This document shows, piece after piece, positions 43,173 to 55,765 of a DNA stretch of 64,000 bases. Under the pieces are notes generated by a model. It worked only from the letters and a program-made list of their open reading frames with translations, had not been told where the DNA came from and searched no databases. The stretch is from Yoonia sp. F2084L (GTDB taxonomy: Bacteria; Pseudomonadota; Alphaproteobacteria; Rhodobacterales; Rhodobacteraceae), in contig NZ_JALKAH010000003.1 in NCBI RefSeq assembly GCF_023015625.1, positions 124,001 through 188,000 of the forward strand. The letters run 5' to 3'. Position numbers and translations under genes: made by a program. Position 1 is the stretch's first letter. The number at the start of each line of letters is the position of its first letter.

Positions 43173-44291
43173 ATGAAATTCAGCATTGAACGTGCGGCAC
43201 TATTGAAAGCGGTTGCGCAGGCTCAATCGGTCGTCGAGCGGCGTAACACGATCCCGATCCTCGCCAACGTCCTGATCGAAGCCGAAGGCGACAGCGTACA
43301 GTTCCGGGCGACCGATCTGGACATCGAAGTGGTCGACCGCGCACCGGCCAAGGTCGAACGGGCAGGGGCCACAACAGTGGCCGCTGTGACGTTGAATGAA
43401 ATCGTGCGCAAACTGCCGGATGGCGCCTTGGTGACGTTGACCGAAGACGGTGCATCAGGCCGGTTGACGATTGAGGCTGGGCGGTCGAACTTCTCGCTCG
43501 CGACACTGCCGAAAGAAGATTTTCCCGTGATGGCGTCGTCTGAATATGCCGCGAACTTTTCGGCACCTGCACCGGTGCTGCGTCGCTTGTTCGACAAGTC
43601 GAAGTTTGCGATTTCTACTGAGGAAACAAGATATTACCTCAACGGCGTCTATATGCATGTGTCCGACAGCGACGGCGGCAAGGTGCTGCGTTGCGTGGCC
43701 ACTGACGGCCACCGTTTGGCGCGCATTGACGCCGATCTGCCCGAAGGTGCCGCTGACATGGCGGGCGTCATCGTGCCCCGCAAAACCGTTGGAGAATTGC
43801 GCAAGCTGCTCGACGATGACGATATGCAGATCGCAGTCTCGGTGTCGGAAACCAAGATCCGTTTCGCGACCCCCGATATCACCCTGACCTCAAAGGTCAT
43901 TGACGGCACATTCCCTGACTACACCCGCGTGATCCCGCAGGGAAACACGCGCAAATTGGAAGTGGATGCCAGCGAATTTGCCAAAGCCGTGGACCGTGTG
44001 GCGACCGTATCGTCCGAGCGTTCGCGGGCGGTCAAACTGTCGCTGGACGAGGACCGGCTGGTGCTGTCTGTCAACGCCCCCGACAGCGGTGCGGCGGAAG
44101 AAGAGCTTGCCGTGGCCTACAGCGATGAACGCTTGGAGATTGGTTTTAACGCCAAATACCTGCTCGAAATCGCAAGTCAGGTCGACCGCGAGAATGCGGT
44201 CTTTATGTTCAACTCTGCCGGTGATCCGACGTTGATGCGCGAAGGCAATGACACTTCTGCGGTCTATGTCGTCATGCCGATGCGCGTGTGA
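43173..44291 (+). CDS. dnaN: DNA polymerase III beta sliding clamp DnaN
   Basis: DnaN is the processivity clamp. The 372-aa product has the three-fold clamp architecture with KFSIERAALLKAVAQAQSVV and ERRNTIPILANVLIEAEGDS at the start, ISTEETRYYLNGVYMHVSD and CVATDGHRLARIDADLPEGA in the middle, and the ending SAVYVVMPMRV. The length is typical. A GGAG site precedes the ATG. recF begins 37 nt after its stop. Confidence 0.97.
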   Translation: MKFSIERAALLKAVAQAQSVVERRNTIPILANVLIEAEGDSVQFRATDLDIEVVDRAPAKVERAGATTVAAVTLNEIVRKLPDGALVTLTEDGASGRLTIEAGRSNFSLATLPKEDFPVMASSEYAANFSAPAPVLRRLFDKSKFAISTEETRYYLNGVYMHVSDSDGGKVLRCVATDGHRLARIDADLPEGAADMAGVIVPRKTVGELRKLLDDDDMQIAVSVSETKIRFATPDITLTSKVIDGTFPDYTRVIPQGNTRKLEVDASEFAKAVDRVATVSSERSRAVKLSLDEDRLVLSVNAPDSGAAEEELAVAYSDERLEIGFNAKYLLEIASQVDRENAVFMFNSAGDPTLMREGNDTSAVYVVMPMRV

Positions 44292-44328
44292 CGGGGCCAG
44301 AAAATTTCGAAATTTCTGACCAGCGCCC

Positions 44329-45429
44329 ATGAGTAAACTTGCGCTAACTGAACTGACACTATCTCATTTCCGCTCGCACAAACGTGTGGAGATGAATCTG
44401 ACTGCGCGACCACTTGCGATCTTTGGCCCCAATGGCGCAGGCAAAACCAACATCCTCGAAGCTGTCTCGCTTTTGTCCCCCGGTCGTGGTTTGCGCCGCG
44501 CTGGTGCTGACGATCTAACGCGCCGGCCAGAAGCGCTGGGCTGGAAGATCACCGCGGTGTTGCAATCCCTGCATCAAACCCATGAGATCGAAACATGGGC
44601 CGAGGCAGGCAATCCACGCCAGCTTCGTATTGATGACAAAGCGGCCCCGCAAACAGCGCTTGGACGCATTGGGCGTATCCTGTGGCTGGTGCCGTCCATG
44701 GACCGGCTTTGGATTGAAGGCGCCGAAGGGCGCCGGCGCTTCTTGGACCGTGCGACGCTTAGCTTTGAGCCGACCCATGCAGAGGCCGTGTTGACCTACG
44801 AAAAGGCCATGCGCGAACGCAACCGCTTGCTGAAAGACATGGTGCGCGACCCGCATTGGTACACCGCGATTGAAGGTCAAATGGCCGAGGCCGGGGCAGC
44901 GATCCAGTCAAACCGGCATCGCGCGATCGAAGAGCTGTCATCGGCGCAAGAGGCCGCAACGACGGCATTTCCAACAGCAACGCTTGCGCTGACGTCTGCC
45001 GAACCCATTCCTGATGATCTGCAAGCGGCCCTTGCTGACAACCGCAACCGCGATATGGCGGCAGGACGTACGCTGATCGGCCCGCACCGCGCAGATTTGG
45101 ATGCTGTGTTTGCCGATAAGGGTGTGCCTGCCAAAGATTGTTCGACCGGTGAGCAAAAAGCACTTCTGATCAGCCTGATCCTTGCCAATGGTCGCGCCCT
45201 TGCCCGCGACTTTGGCGCGCCACCGATCCTGTTGTTGGACGAAGTCGCAGCGCACCTTGACGCGACCCGCCGGGCCGCACTTTATGACGAGATATGCAGC
45301 CTTGGCGCGCAGGCTTTCATGACCGGGACAGGCGCGGAGCTATTCGAGGAACTGGGCGACCGGGCGCAGTATGCCGAAGTCACTGAAACGGATGGGCAAT
45401 CCATCGTCACACAAAAGGACGCGCCATGA
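44329..45429 (+). CDS. recF: DNA repair ATPase RecF
   Basis: RecF loads RecA at single-stranded gaps with RecO and RecR. The 366-aa SMC-like ATPase has Walker A GPNGAGKT at residues 33-40, LWLVPSMDRLWIEGAEGRRR, the signature loop STGEQKALLISLILANGRAL and Walker B PPILLLDEVAAHLDATRRAA. Its stop overlaps the ATG of a glyoxalase-like gene (ATGA), so recF is coupled to genes outside replication. Confidence 0.95.
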   Translation: MSKLALTELTLSHFRSHKRVEMNLTARPLAIFGPNGAGKTNILEAVSLLSPGRGLRRAGADDLTRRPEALGWKITAVLQSLHQTHEIETWAEAGNPRQLRIDDKAAPQTALGRIGRILWLVPSMDRLWIEGAEGRRRFLDRATLSFEPTHAEAVLTYEKAMRERNRLLKDMVRDPHWYTAIEGQMAEAGAAIQSNRHRAIEELSSAQEAATTAFPTATLALTSAEPIPDDLQAALADNRNRDMAAGRTLIGPHRADLDAVFADKGVPAKDCSTGEQKALLISLILANGRALARDFGAPPILLLDEVAAHLDATRRAALYDEICSLGAQAFMTGTGAELFEELGDRAQYAEVTETDGQSIVTQKDAP

Positions 45430-45857
45430 CACCGCAACGCGTGACACTGATCACCCTCGGCGTTGCCGATCTGGAAAGGTCCAAGGCTTTCTATGGTGCG
45501 ATGGGCTGGGTCCCGACGCGCGAAATGCCGGGTGAAGTGGTGTTTTACCAGATCAATGGCATGGCCTTGGGTTTCTTTGGCTTAGGCCCGCTTGCCAAAG
45601 ATCAGGGGCGGCCTGATGCGACACTGGGAACTGGGGCGATGACGCTGGCACAGAACTTTGCAACCAACGCAGAGGTAGACGCCGCCTATGCATTGGCCGT
45701 CAAGGCTGGGGCGACGGCCCTCAAGGCGCCAGAAAAGGTATTCTGGGGCGGATACTCTGGCTACTATGCGGACCCTGATGGGCACGTCTGGGAAGTCGCG
45801 CAAAATCCGTTCTGGGAACTGAATGCGGACGGCAGTTTGACGTTGCCCGCAACATGA
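45426..45857 (+). CDS. VOC (glyoxalase/bleomycin-resistance) family protein
   Basis: This 143-aa protein is a single VOC domain: RVTLITLGVADLERSKAFYG, AMGWVPTREMPGEVVFYQIN and GYSGYYADPDGHVWEVAQNP. Metal-ligand positions are partly present (Glu in HVWEVA). VOC enzymes include glyoxalases, dioxygenases and fosfomycin-type resistance proteins; which applies is unclear. It overlaps recF upstream and the LysE-type gene downstream, both by ATGA. Confidence 0.82.
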   Translation: MTPQRVTLITLGVADLERSKAFYGAMGWVPTREMPGEVVFYQINGMALGFFGLGPLAKDQGRPDATLGTGAMTLAQNFATNAEVDAAYALAVKAGATALKAPEKVFWGGYSGYYADPDGHVWEVAQNPFWELNADGSLTLPAT

Positions 45858-46474
45858 CCATCAGCGTCTACGATCTTTTGCTATACGCAGGCGCGCTCGT
45901 CATCCTGTTCATGACGCCGGGGCCGGTATGGGTTGCGCTGCTGGCAAGATCATTGTCGGGCGGATTTCAGGCGGCGTGGCCGCTTGCCATTGGTGTGGCC
46001 ATTGGGGACATCCTCTGGCCGCTTGTGGCGGTTCTGGGGGTCGCCTGGCTTGTCTCTGAATTTGCGGGCTTCATGGACCTGCTCAAATACGTTGCTGTCT
46101 TGGTGTTCATGCTGATGGGGGCCGCGCTGATCCGCAACGCAGACCACGCGCTTGATGCCAACAGCCGCCTGACGCGTCCCGGCATGTGGGCGGGCTTCAT
46201 GGCGGGTGTCGCAGTGATCATCGGGAACCCAAAGGCCGTGCTGTTCTACATGGGCGTCTTGCCGGGGTTCTTCGATCTGAGCAGGGTTACCGCCCTCGAT
46301 ATGGTTGCGATTTGCACGCTGAGTTTTGTCGTGCCGCTGGTCGGAAACCTGCTTCTTGCGGCCTCGGTGGACCGGGTGCGGGGCGTCTTGAAATCGCCCG
46401 GCGCAGTTCGCCGGATGAACATCATCGCCGGGGTTCTTTTGATCGGTGTCGGTGTTGTGATTGGGTTGACCTAA
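45854..46474 (+). CDS. LysE/RhtB-family amino-acid exporter
   Basis: This 206-aa membrane protein has about six helices and the LysE-family start YDLLLYAGALVILFMTPGPV, with GGFQAAWPLAIGVAIGDILW and MAGVAVIIGNPKAVLFYMGV after it. Family members export amino acids, homoserine lactones or similar. The ATG overlaps the VOC stop, so the two may act on one metabolite. It precedes gyrB by 94 nt. Confidence 0.85.
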   Translation: MTISVYDLLLYAGALVILFMTPGPVWVALLARSLSGGFQAAWPLAIGVAIGDILWPLVAVLGVAWLVSEFAGFMDLLKYVAVLVFMLMGAALIRNADHALDANSRLTRPGMWAGFMAGVAVIIGNPKAVLFYMGVLPGFFDLSRVTALDMVAICTLSFVVPLVGNLLLAASVDRVRGVLKSPGAVRRMNIIAGVLLIGVGVVIGLT

Positions 46475-46511
46475 AGGTCAGCGCAAAACCACAAAATCTT
46501 GTGTCATTTGC

Positions 46512-46546
46512 GTGACAAACGCCCCCAAAACGCATATATTTTGGGG
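46512..46546 (+). promoter_or_regulatory. gyrB promoter with inverted repeat over the -10
   Basis: GTGACA (46512-46517) is 17 nt from TATATT (46535-46540), a good -35/-10 pair 28 nt before the gyrB ATG. An 8-bp perfect inverted repeat, CCCCAAAA (46523-46530) and TTTTGGGG (46539-46546), brackets the -10. It could be an operator or a supercoiling-sensitive element; gyrase genes are commonly supercoiling-regulated. Confidence 0.65.
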
Positions 46547-46550
46547 ATAA

Positions 46551-50029
<3,479 letters not shown>

Positions 50030-50039
50030 CCCGATGGGC

Positions 50040-50945
50040 CTAGAGCCCGCCGATGTGGTGTGTGCCGCGTTCTTTGGCCAGTTGCATTTGCTTTTGACGT
50101 TCGCGGAAGCGGCCTTTGTCCTCTTCTGTCGTCTCATCAATGCAGTAATGGCAAGACACACCTTGCTCAAACGCCGGATGGGCGCGGTCCTCAGGGACAA
50201 TGGGGCGTCGGCAGGCGTGACACAGGATATGCGGGCCTTCCGCCAGCCCATGCCCCACGCTGACGCGGGCATCAAAGACGAAGCATTCGCCGTCCCATTT
50301 GCTGTCTTCCTGTGGCACCTCTTCAAGATATTTCAGGATGCCACCTTTCAGGTGATACACATCCTCAACCCCTTGGCCCAGCAGGTAATTCGTGGATTTT
50401 TCGCATCTGATCCCGCCCGTGCAGAACATCGCAACACGCTTATTGTGAAACCGATGCTTGTTTTTTTCCCACCACTCGGGGAATTCACCGAAGCTTTTGG
50501 TTTCCGGATCGACAGCCCCCTCAAACGTGCCAATCGCGACCTCGTAATCGTTGCGCGTATCAATCACAGCGACATCTGGCGCGCTGATCAGATCGTTCCA
50601 ATCAGCGGGGTCCACGTAGTTGCCAACGCGTGCCACCGGATCGACATCCGGTTGGCCCATCGTGACGATTTCCTTTTTCAGGCGCACCTTCATCCGGTGA
50701 AAAGGGGCCACTGTCGCGGTGCTTTCCTTATGCTCCAGATCGGCACAGCCGGGCAGGGCGCGGATTTGCGCGAGTACAGTATCAATGCTGCCACGATCAC
50801 CCGCGATGGTGCCGTTGACCCCTTCGTTGGCCAGCAAAAGCGTACCCATGACCTTATGCGACTGGCACAATTCTAACAGCGGCCCCTGCAAAGCAGCGGG
50901 ATCGTCAAAACGGGTGAAGTGATAAAGGGCTGCGACGGTAAACAT
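50040..50945 (-). CDS. trhO: tRNA uridine(34) hydroxylase TrhO (rhodanese-like)
   Basis: TrhO hydroxylates U34 of certain tRNAs in the cmo5U/mcmo5U pathway. The 301-aa product has an N-terminal domain ([16 protein letters not shown]) and a rhodanese domain with [20 protein letters not shown] and the catalytic loop [16 protein letters not shown]. Cys175 begins the loop and Cys181 ends it. A Cys-rich C-terminal region ([23 protein letters not shown]) may bind metal. The ATG at 50945 has no in-frame alternative nearby. It lies upstream of the AbrB-type gene, 10 nt apart. Confidence 0.93.
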   Translation of the reverse strand: MFTVAALYHFTRFDDPAALQGPLLELCQSHKVMGTLLLANEGVNGTIAGDRGSIDTVLAQIRALPGCADLEHKESTATVAPFHRMKVRLKKEIVTMGQPDVDPVARVGNYVDPADWNDLISAPDVAVIDTRNDYEVAIGTFEGAVDPETKSFGEFPEWWEKNKHRFHNKRVAMFCTGGIRCEKSTNYLLGQGVEDVYHLKGGILKYLEEVPQEDSKWDGECFVFDARVSVGHGLAEGPHILCHACRRPIVPEDRAHPAFEQGVSCHYCIDETTEEDKGRFRERQKQMQLAKERGTHHIGGL

Positions 50946-50969
50946 GGGGCCTCAGATACGCCTGTCGGA

Positions 50970-52217
50970 TCAAAGGGGCAAGTCACGCGATGCAGCGATG
51001 GCCAGACCATCGGCAACGGCGGTAAATGCCTCTGCGCGTTCAAGGGCAGCGTGGGGGAACATCGTGATCATAATGTCCTCAACCACCTTCAAAAGGCTGG
51101 AGCCACCCACAAAAACGATCTTGCCAATCTGTGCGGGCGATACATCGGCCATGTTCAGCGTCTCTTGCGCACAATCGGCGATCTGTGCTGCATGGTCTGC
51201 CAGCACGTCATCCATCACCGCTTGGGTCAGCTGCGCCCACAATGCAGGCTCAATAACGCGCAAATCAATGCCAGCTTCGCACAGATCAGGCTGGTTCAAC
51301 TGGATTTTTCCGGCCTCGACGGCAAAGGCGATGTCGTGGCCCAGTTCCATGTCCAGCACCAGTTTCAGCCTGGCAAAGAGTGCGGGATCAATGCCCAGTT
51401 TTGCAAAATCCGCAGCCATCCGCCGGTTCTCAGCCGAATAGACAAACGGAATTTTCTGCCATGTCGCGAGGTCATTGAAGATCGCATTCGGCGCGACATG
51501 ACGCCCTTCGCCCAAAGCATTTCGCACCTCAGCACCGCGTCCCAGCAACGGCATAACTTTGGAAATACTGATTGAGCGGTCAAAATCCGTCCCGCCCACG
51601 CGGACGCCGTGGCTGGCAATAATGCGGGTCACATCACCATCGCGTTCAAAGATCGAAAAGTCAGACGTGCCGCCACCAATATCTACGATCAAACCCAAGT
51701 CACCCTTGGCAAGTGGACCACTCGCCAGTGCTGCCGCCTCAGGCTCAAACATGAAAGACACGTCTTTGTACCCGGCAACCATATAAGCCTCGCGTAGATC
51801 AACCTCGGCCTGTGCATTGCGTGCGGGGTCGGTTGAATGAAACCGAACGGGGCGTCCGGAAAGGGCGGTATCATAGGTCTGCCCTGTCTCAGCCTCTGCG
51901 CGTTCCCGGATCATCCGCAGAAACCGCGCAACAACCTCAATCAACGTAAGCCGTTCATAGGCAATCTGACGTTTTTCGCGCATCAACGGCGTGCCCAGTA
52001 CCGATTTCAGCGCACGCATGAACCGCCCTTCGCGACCATCAATCAGCGCGGCATTGGCAACTGACCCATAGGTCGTGACTTTGCGGTCATAGTCAAAGAA
52101 AACGGATGTCGGCAGCGTCTTGCGCCCCGGTTCTATCGTGATCAGATGCGGACGACCCGCAGCCATCACCCCTGCTGCGGTGTTGGAGGTCCCAAAGTCG
52201 ATACCCAAAGTCGCCAT
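50970..52217 (-). CDS. Hsp70-family protein, YegD-like
   Basis: This 415-aa protein is an actin-like ATPase of the Hsp70 superfamily. It has phosphate-1 motif LGIDFGTSNTAAGV (Asp7), LIVDIGGGTSDFSIFERDGD as phosphate-2, and IGKIVFVGGSSLLKVVEDIM as the adenosine motif. The C-terminal substrate-binding and lid regions of DnaK are absent, and length and layout match YegD. The function is not established in the family. ATG at 52217 starts MATLGIDFG; the longer upstream frame is rejected. It is divergent from pncA. Confidence 0.85.
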   Translation of the reverse strand: MATLGIDFGTSNTAAGVMAAGRPHLITIEPGRKTLPTSVFFDYDRKVTTYGSVANAALIDGREGRFMRALKSVLGTPLMREKRQIAYERLTLIEVVARFLRMIRERAEAETGQTYDTALSGRPVRFHSTDPARNAQAEVDLREAYMVAGYKDVSFMFEPEAAALASGPLAKGDLGLIVDIGGGTSDFSIFERDGDVTRIIASHGVRVGGTDFDRSISISKVMPLLGRGAEVRNALGEGRHVAPNAIFNDLATWQKIPFVYSAENRRMAADFAKLGIDPALFARLKLVLDMELGHDIAFAVEAGKIQLNQPDLCEAGIDLRVIEPALWAQLTQAVMDDVLADHAAQIADCAQETLNMADVSPAQIGKIVFVGGSSLLKVVEDIMITMFPHAALERAEAFTAVADGLAIAASRDLPL

Positions 52218-52350
52218 TTCAGCCGCCCGTTCAAATGTGAAAGACGCAGGCGATATGAAAAACAGGGGCAAAGCGCAAGTCCCCGCATTAAGTGGTCGCG
52301 GTTCGATCATTCCCTCGCTAACGTGGCTTCATCGAAATGCGGAGCCTGCC

Positions 52351-52944
52351 ATGACACACGCCCTTCTTGTGGTTGACGTTCAGAACGACTTTTGCCCCGG
52401 CGGTGCGCTGGCTGTGGCAGGCGGGGATGACATCGTCGCGGGCATCAACGCGGCTATGGCGGGTTTTGATGCGGTCATTCTGACGCAAGACTGGCATCCG
52501 GCGGGGCATTCGTCTTTTGCATCCAGCCACAATGCAGAACCCATGAGTATGACCGAAATGCCCTATGGCCCGCAGGTGCTTTGGCCTGATCACTGTATCC
52601 AAGGCACGCAGGGTGCGGCGTTCCATGCTGACCTGCAAACGGACCGGGCTGATCTGATTATTCGCAAAGGTTATAACCCGGCCATCGACAGCTATTCGGC
52701 GTTTTTCGAGAATGACAAAACAACACCAACCGGATTGGAAGGATATCTGCGCACGCGCGGTATCGACACGCTGACACTTGTGGGGTTGGCGACGGATTTT
52801 TGTGTGAATTACTCGGCGGTCGATGCCGCCAAACTGGGGTTCAATGTGACTGTGGATATGGCGCTCTGCCGGGCCATTGATTTTGACGGTTCACTTGATG
52901 TGGCCAAAGAGGGCATGACGGGCGCTGGTGTGAGCCTCGCCTAA
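52351..52944 (+). CDS. pncA: Nicotinamidase PncA
   Basis: PncA deamidates nicotinamide to nicotinate in NAD salvage. The 197-aa product has all expected residues: Asp9 in LLVVDVQNDFCPGGALAV, Asp47 and His49 (TQDWHPAGH) and His81 (WPDHCIQGT) for metal, Lys106 (IIRKGYNPAID) and nucleophile Cys151 in ATDFCVNYSA. GGAG upstream supports ATG 52351; longer frames are not credible. pncB lies 1.5 kb away, so both salvage enzymes are local. The 3' end overlaps the convergent DMT gene by 4 nt. Confidence 0.95.
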   Translation: MTHALLVVDVQNDFCPGGALAVAGGDDIVAGINAAMAGFDAVILTQDWHPAGHSSFASSHNAEPMSMTEMPYGPQVLWPDHCIQGTQGAAFHADLQTDRADLIIRKGYNPAIDSYSAFFENDKTTPTGLEGYLRTRGIDTLTLVGLATDFCVNYSAVDAAKLGFNVTVDMALCRAIDFDGSLDVAKEGMTGAGVSLA

Positions 52945-53798
52945 CGTCCCCTACCAGCGAACCAGACGGACGACACGCCTGCCACCATGATAATGGCAAG
53001 ACCTGCAAGGCTAAGCCCATCAGGCCATTGCCCAAAGACCGCCCAGCCGATCACCATGGCCGCCAAAAGCTGGCTGTAGATCAATGGCGCCACGACGCCC
53101 GCTGGTGTCGTGCGGTTCACAAGCACCAGCAAAAGGTTGCCCCCGGCCGACCCAAGCGCCGAGATGGTGATCAAGCCAAAGAGGGACAGTGACACATCAG
53201 GAATTGTTGAAAACGCAAAGGGCGACAATAGGATGGCACCGATAAGAAGCTGTGAAAACAACAAAAACCGAGGCCGGAATTCACCTGCCAACCACCGTGT
53301 CGCCACCAGATATGCGCCGTGAAAACAGCCTGCCAGAATGGCAAACCCCATGCCGGTCGTCATCCCAAAGCCGGGGCGTACGACAAGCAAAACACCTGCA
53401 AAGCTGATCAACAGCAAGAAGGTCCGCACCGGCGTAATCCGTTCGCCCAACAGCGCGGCGGACAGGAAATACGACACGACAGGCCCCACAAAGAACCCGG
53501 CGAAGACATTCGCCATCGGCTCGGTTTTCAGTGCCGTCAGGATGCTGACAATGCCACCCACGATCAGACCTGCGCGCAGGTAAAGTCGCCAATCGGCAAA
53601 ATGGCTCCGGTCGGCCCGGACCAATCCGCAAAGCGGGGCCAGCAAGAGCGCGGCAAGTGCAAAACGGGTCCAAGCCACAAAGGTTTGCGGAAATCCAGCA
53701 CCAGTCAAAACAGTCGCTGCGGCATCACCGCCCACGATCAGCGTCATAGCCAAAACAACCGCACCAACCAATCGGGCGGAATAGGGTGATGCCGTCAT
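52941..53798 (-). CDS. EamA/DMT-family transporter
   Basis: This 285-aa protein has about ten transmembrane helices in two repeats, typical of the drug/metabolite transporter (EamA) family. Examples are TVLTGAGFPQTFVAWTRFAL, VFAGFFVGPVVSYFLSAALL and TPAGVVAPLIYSQLLAAMVI. The substrate cannot be inferred. It is transcribed against pncA and follows the small tail-anchored gene on the minus strand. Confidence 0.85.
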   Translation of the reverse strand: MTASPYSARLVGAVVLAMTLIVGGDAAATVLTGAGFPQTFVAWTRFALAALLLAPLCGLVRADRSHFADWRLYLRAGLIVGGIVSILTALKTEPMANVFAGFFVGPVVSYFLSAALLGERITPVRTFLLLISFAGVLLVVRPGFGMTTGMGFAILAGCFHGAYLVATRWLAGEFRPRFLLFSQLLIGAILLSPFAFSTIPDVSLSLFGLITISALGSAGGNLLLVLVNRTTPAGVVAPLIYSQLLAAMVIGWAVFGQWPDGLSLAGLAIIMVAGVSSVWFAGRGR

Positions 53799-53835
53799 GT
53801 GATCAGTGCCTTTGCGTGCGTTTGCGGCGCTTAAA

Positions 53836-54372
53836 TCACATCAATGCTTGTGTTGCGACATAGAACAGCAGGACCAAACCCAGCATTAATCCGCCCAGTG
53901 CCATCAGGCGACGGCCTTTCTTTTGCTGCGATGCGATGCGCGCCGCCGCAAGTTCTGTGTCGATACGTGGTGACTGCCTTGTGGGGGCAAGCAATTCGTT
54001 TTCGATGGGTTCGGCTTTGGACAAGGCTTCCATAAACGCTTGAAACTCGAACCCACCCCAATTTGCGCCACTCAGGTTATGGGTGCCCAGGTTCGCCGAA
54101 AGCTTTTCAATCACCGCGATGCGGGCGTCCTCGTCCCGGACCGGAAAGCGACCCGGCGGGGCTCCACTATCATAGTGCTGCAAGGCGAAACCGCTGTCAG
54201 TCAGGAAGCTTTGCACCACCGCATCCGCCTGCTTTAGCGCCGCAACGGTTTGCGGATCGCGGAACATCGCGACTTTCTCAGCGCCGACCCCGGTGATTTC
54301 GAGATCGTTGAACGTATCAGGCAGGCCCGCGGGCGTCACCGCGACCATGTCAAAATCATAACGCAATGCCAT
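53836..54372 (-). CDS. Small protein with C-terminal membrane anchor (unassigned)
   Basis: I do not recognise this 178-aa protein. It has a soluble N-terminal part (ALRYDFDMVAVTPAGLPDTF, AVVQSFLTDSGFALQHYDSG) and a charged segment. It ends in one hydrophobic helix (LMALGGLMLGLVLLFYVATQ), so it is tail-anchored with most of the protein in the cytoplasm. It is divergent from pncB and 38 nt from the DMT gene. Nothing ties it to NAD salvage beyond location. Confidence 0.6.
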   Translation of the reverse strand: MALRYDFDMVAVTPAGLPDTFNDLEITGVGAEKVAMFRDPQTVAALKQADAVVQSFLTDSGFALQHYDSGAPPGRFPVRDEDARIAVIEKLSANLGTHNLSGANWGGFEFQAFMEALSKAEPIENELLAPTRQSPRIDTELAAARIASQQKKGRRLMALGGLMLGLVLLFYVATQALM

Positions 54373-54444
54373 GTTGTTACGGCCCCCTTGCCACCCCTGC
54401 GCCCAATTGATCTAACACGTAAGCGCCGATAGGGGGAACTGAAT

Positions 54445-55737
54445 ATGGTCGACATTGCCACGCGGGTCTGGAACCACAAATGGAAGATTGACCCGATTGT
54501 GCGGTCGCTGATCGACACCGATTTTTACAAGCTGCTGATGTGCCAGTCGGTGTTTCGCAATCATCCTGACACGCAAGTCACTTTTTCTCTGATCAACCGG
54601 ACGAAAACAATCCACTTGGCAGACCTGGTCGACGAGGGCGAGTTGCGCGAACAGCTTGACCATATCCGGTCGCTTCGGCTGACGCGCGGCGAAAGCACCT
54701 GGCTGCGCGGTAACACGTTTTATGGCAAACGGCAGATGTTTACCCCTGCCTTTATGGAGTGGTTCGAAAACCTGCAACTGCCACCCTACCATCTTGAAAA
54801 GAGGGATGGGCAATATGAGCTGACGTTTGAAGGCACATGGCCCGAGGTCATGCTGTGGGAAATTCCAGCCCTTGCCGTGATCATGGAATTGCGTAACCGG
54901 GCCGTGCTGGCTGACATGGGCAAATTTGAACTTCAGGTGCTTTATGCCCGCGCGATGACCAAGCTTTGGGAAAAAGTCGATCACCTCAAACCGATCACCG
55001 ATCTGCGCGTTGCTGACTTTGGGACCAGACGCAGGCATTCCTACCTGTGGCAGGACTGGTGCGTGCAGGCGATGATGGAAGGCCTCGGCCGTAACTTTAC
55101 CGGTACATCCAATTGCCGGATCGCCATGATGCGCGAAATCGAGGCGATTGGTACAAACGCCCATGAATTGCCCATGGTCTATGCTGCTTTGGCTGACACC
55201 GATGAAGCGTTACGACAGTCACCCTATGATGTTTTGGCCGATTGGCAGGAAGAACATGACGGGAATTTGCGTATCATCTTGCCTGATACCTATGGCACCG
55301 AAGGGTTTCTTGCAGGCGCGCCAGACTGGTTGGCGGGCTGGACCGGCATTCGCGTCGATAGTGGTGATCCGGCAACGGGGGCTGAAACCGCGATCAATTG
55401 GTGGACATCGCGGGGCGAGGATCCACGCGAAAAGCTGGTCATCTTCTCGGACGGGCTTGATGTTGAAAAAATCTCTGAGCTGCACAAACAGTTTCATGGT
55501 CGCTGTCGCGTCAGTTTTGGCTGGGGCACGATGCTGACCAATGACTTCAAGGGGTTGGTGGCTGATGATGCGCTGGCACCGTTCTCGCTTGTTTGTAAGG
55601 CGGTCAAAGCCAACGACCGACCGACTGTTAAGCTGAGTGACAATCCGCGAAAGGCGATGGGTCCTGCAGAGGAAATCGCACGGTATAAGCGGGTCTTTGG
55701 CGTTGGTCAGCAGGACGAAATGGAGGTCTTGGTCTAG
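54445..55737 (+). CDS. pncB: Nicotinate phosphoribosyltransferase PncB
   Basis: PncB makes nicotinate mononucleotide from nicotinate and PRPP, using ATP. The 430-aa product starts VDIATRVWNHKWKIDPIVRS, LIDTDFYKLLMCQSVFRNHP and contains LRVADFGTRRRHSYLWQD, with His198 the expected phosphorylated histidine. LTNDFKGLVADDALAPFSLV and SDNPRKAMGPAEEIARYKRV close the fold. It has a G-rich ribosome site. With PncA it forms the Preiss-Handler salvage step. Confidence 0.95.
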   Translation: MVDIATRVWNHKWKIDPIVRSLIDTDFYKLLMCQSVFRNHPDTQVTFSLINRTKTIHLADLVDEGELREQLDHIRSLRLTRGESTWLRGNTFYGKRQMFTPAFMEWFENLQLPPYHLEKRDGQYELTFEGTWPEVMLWEIPALAVIMELRNRAVLADMGKFELQVLYARAMTKLWEKVDHLKPITDLRVADFGTRRRHSYLWQDWCVQAMMEGLGRNFTGTSNCRIAMMREIEAIGTNAHELPMVYAALADTDEALRQSPYDVLADWQEEHDGNLRIILPDTYGTEGFLAGAPDWLAGWTGIRVDSGDPATGAETAINWWTSRGEDPREKLVIFSDGLDVEKISELHKQFHGRCRVSFGWGTMLTNDFKGLVADDALAPFSLVCKAVKANDRPTVKLSDNPRKAMGPAEEIARYKRVFGVGQQDEMEVLV

Positions 55738-55765
55738 CCATCAGTTCCAACTGCACTGCGCCGAC

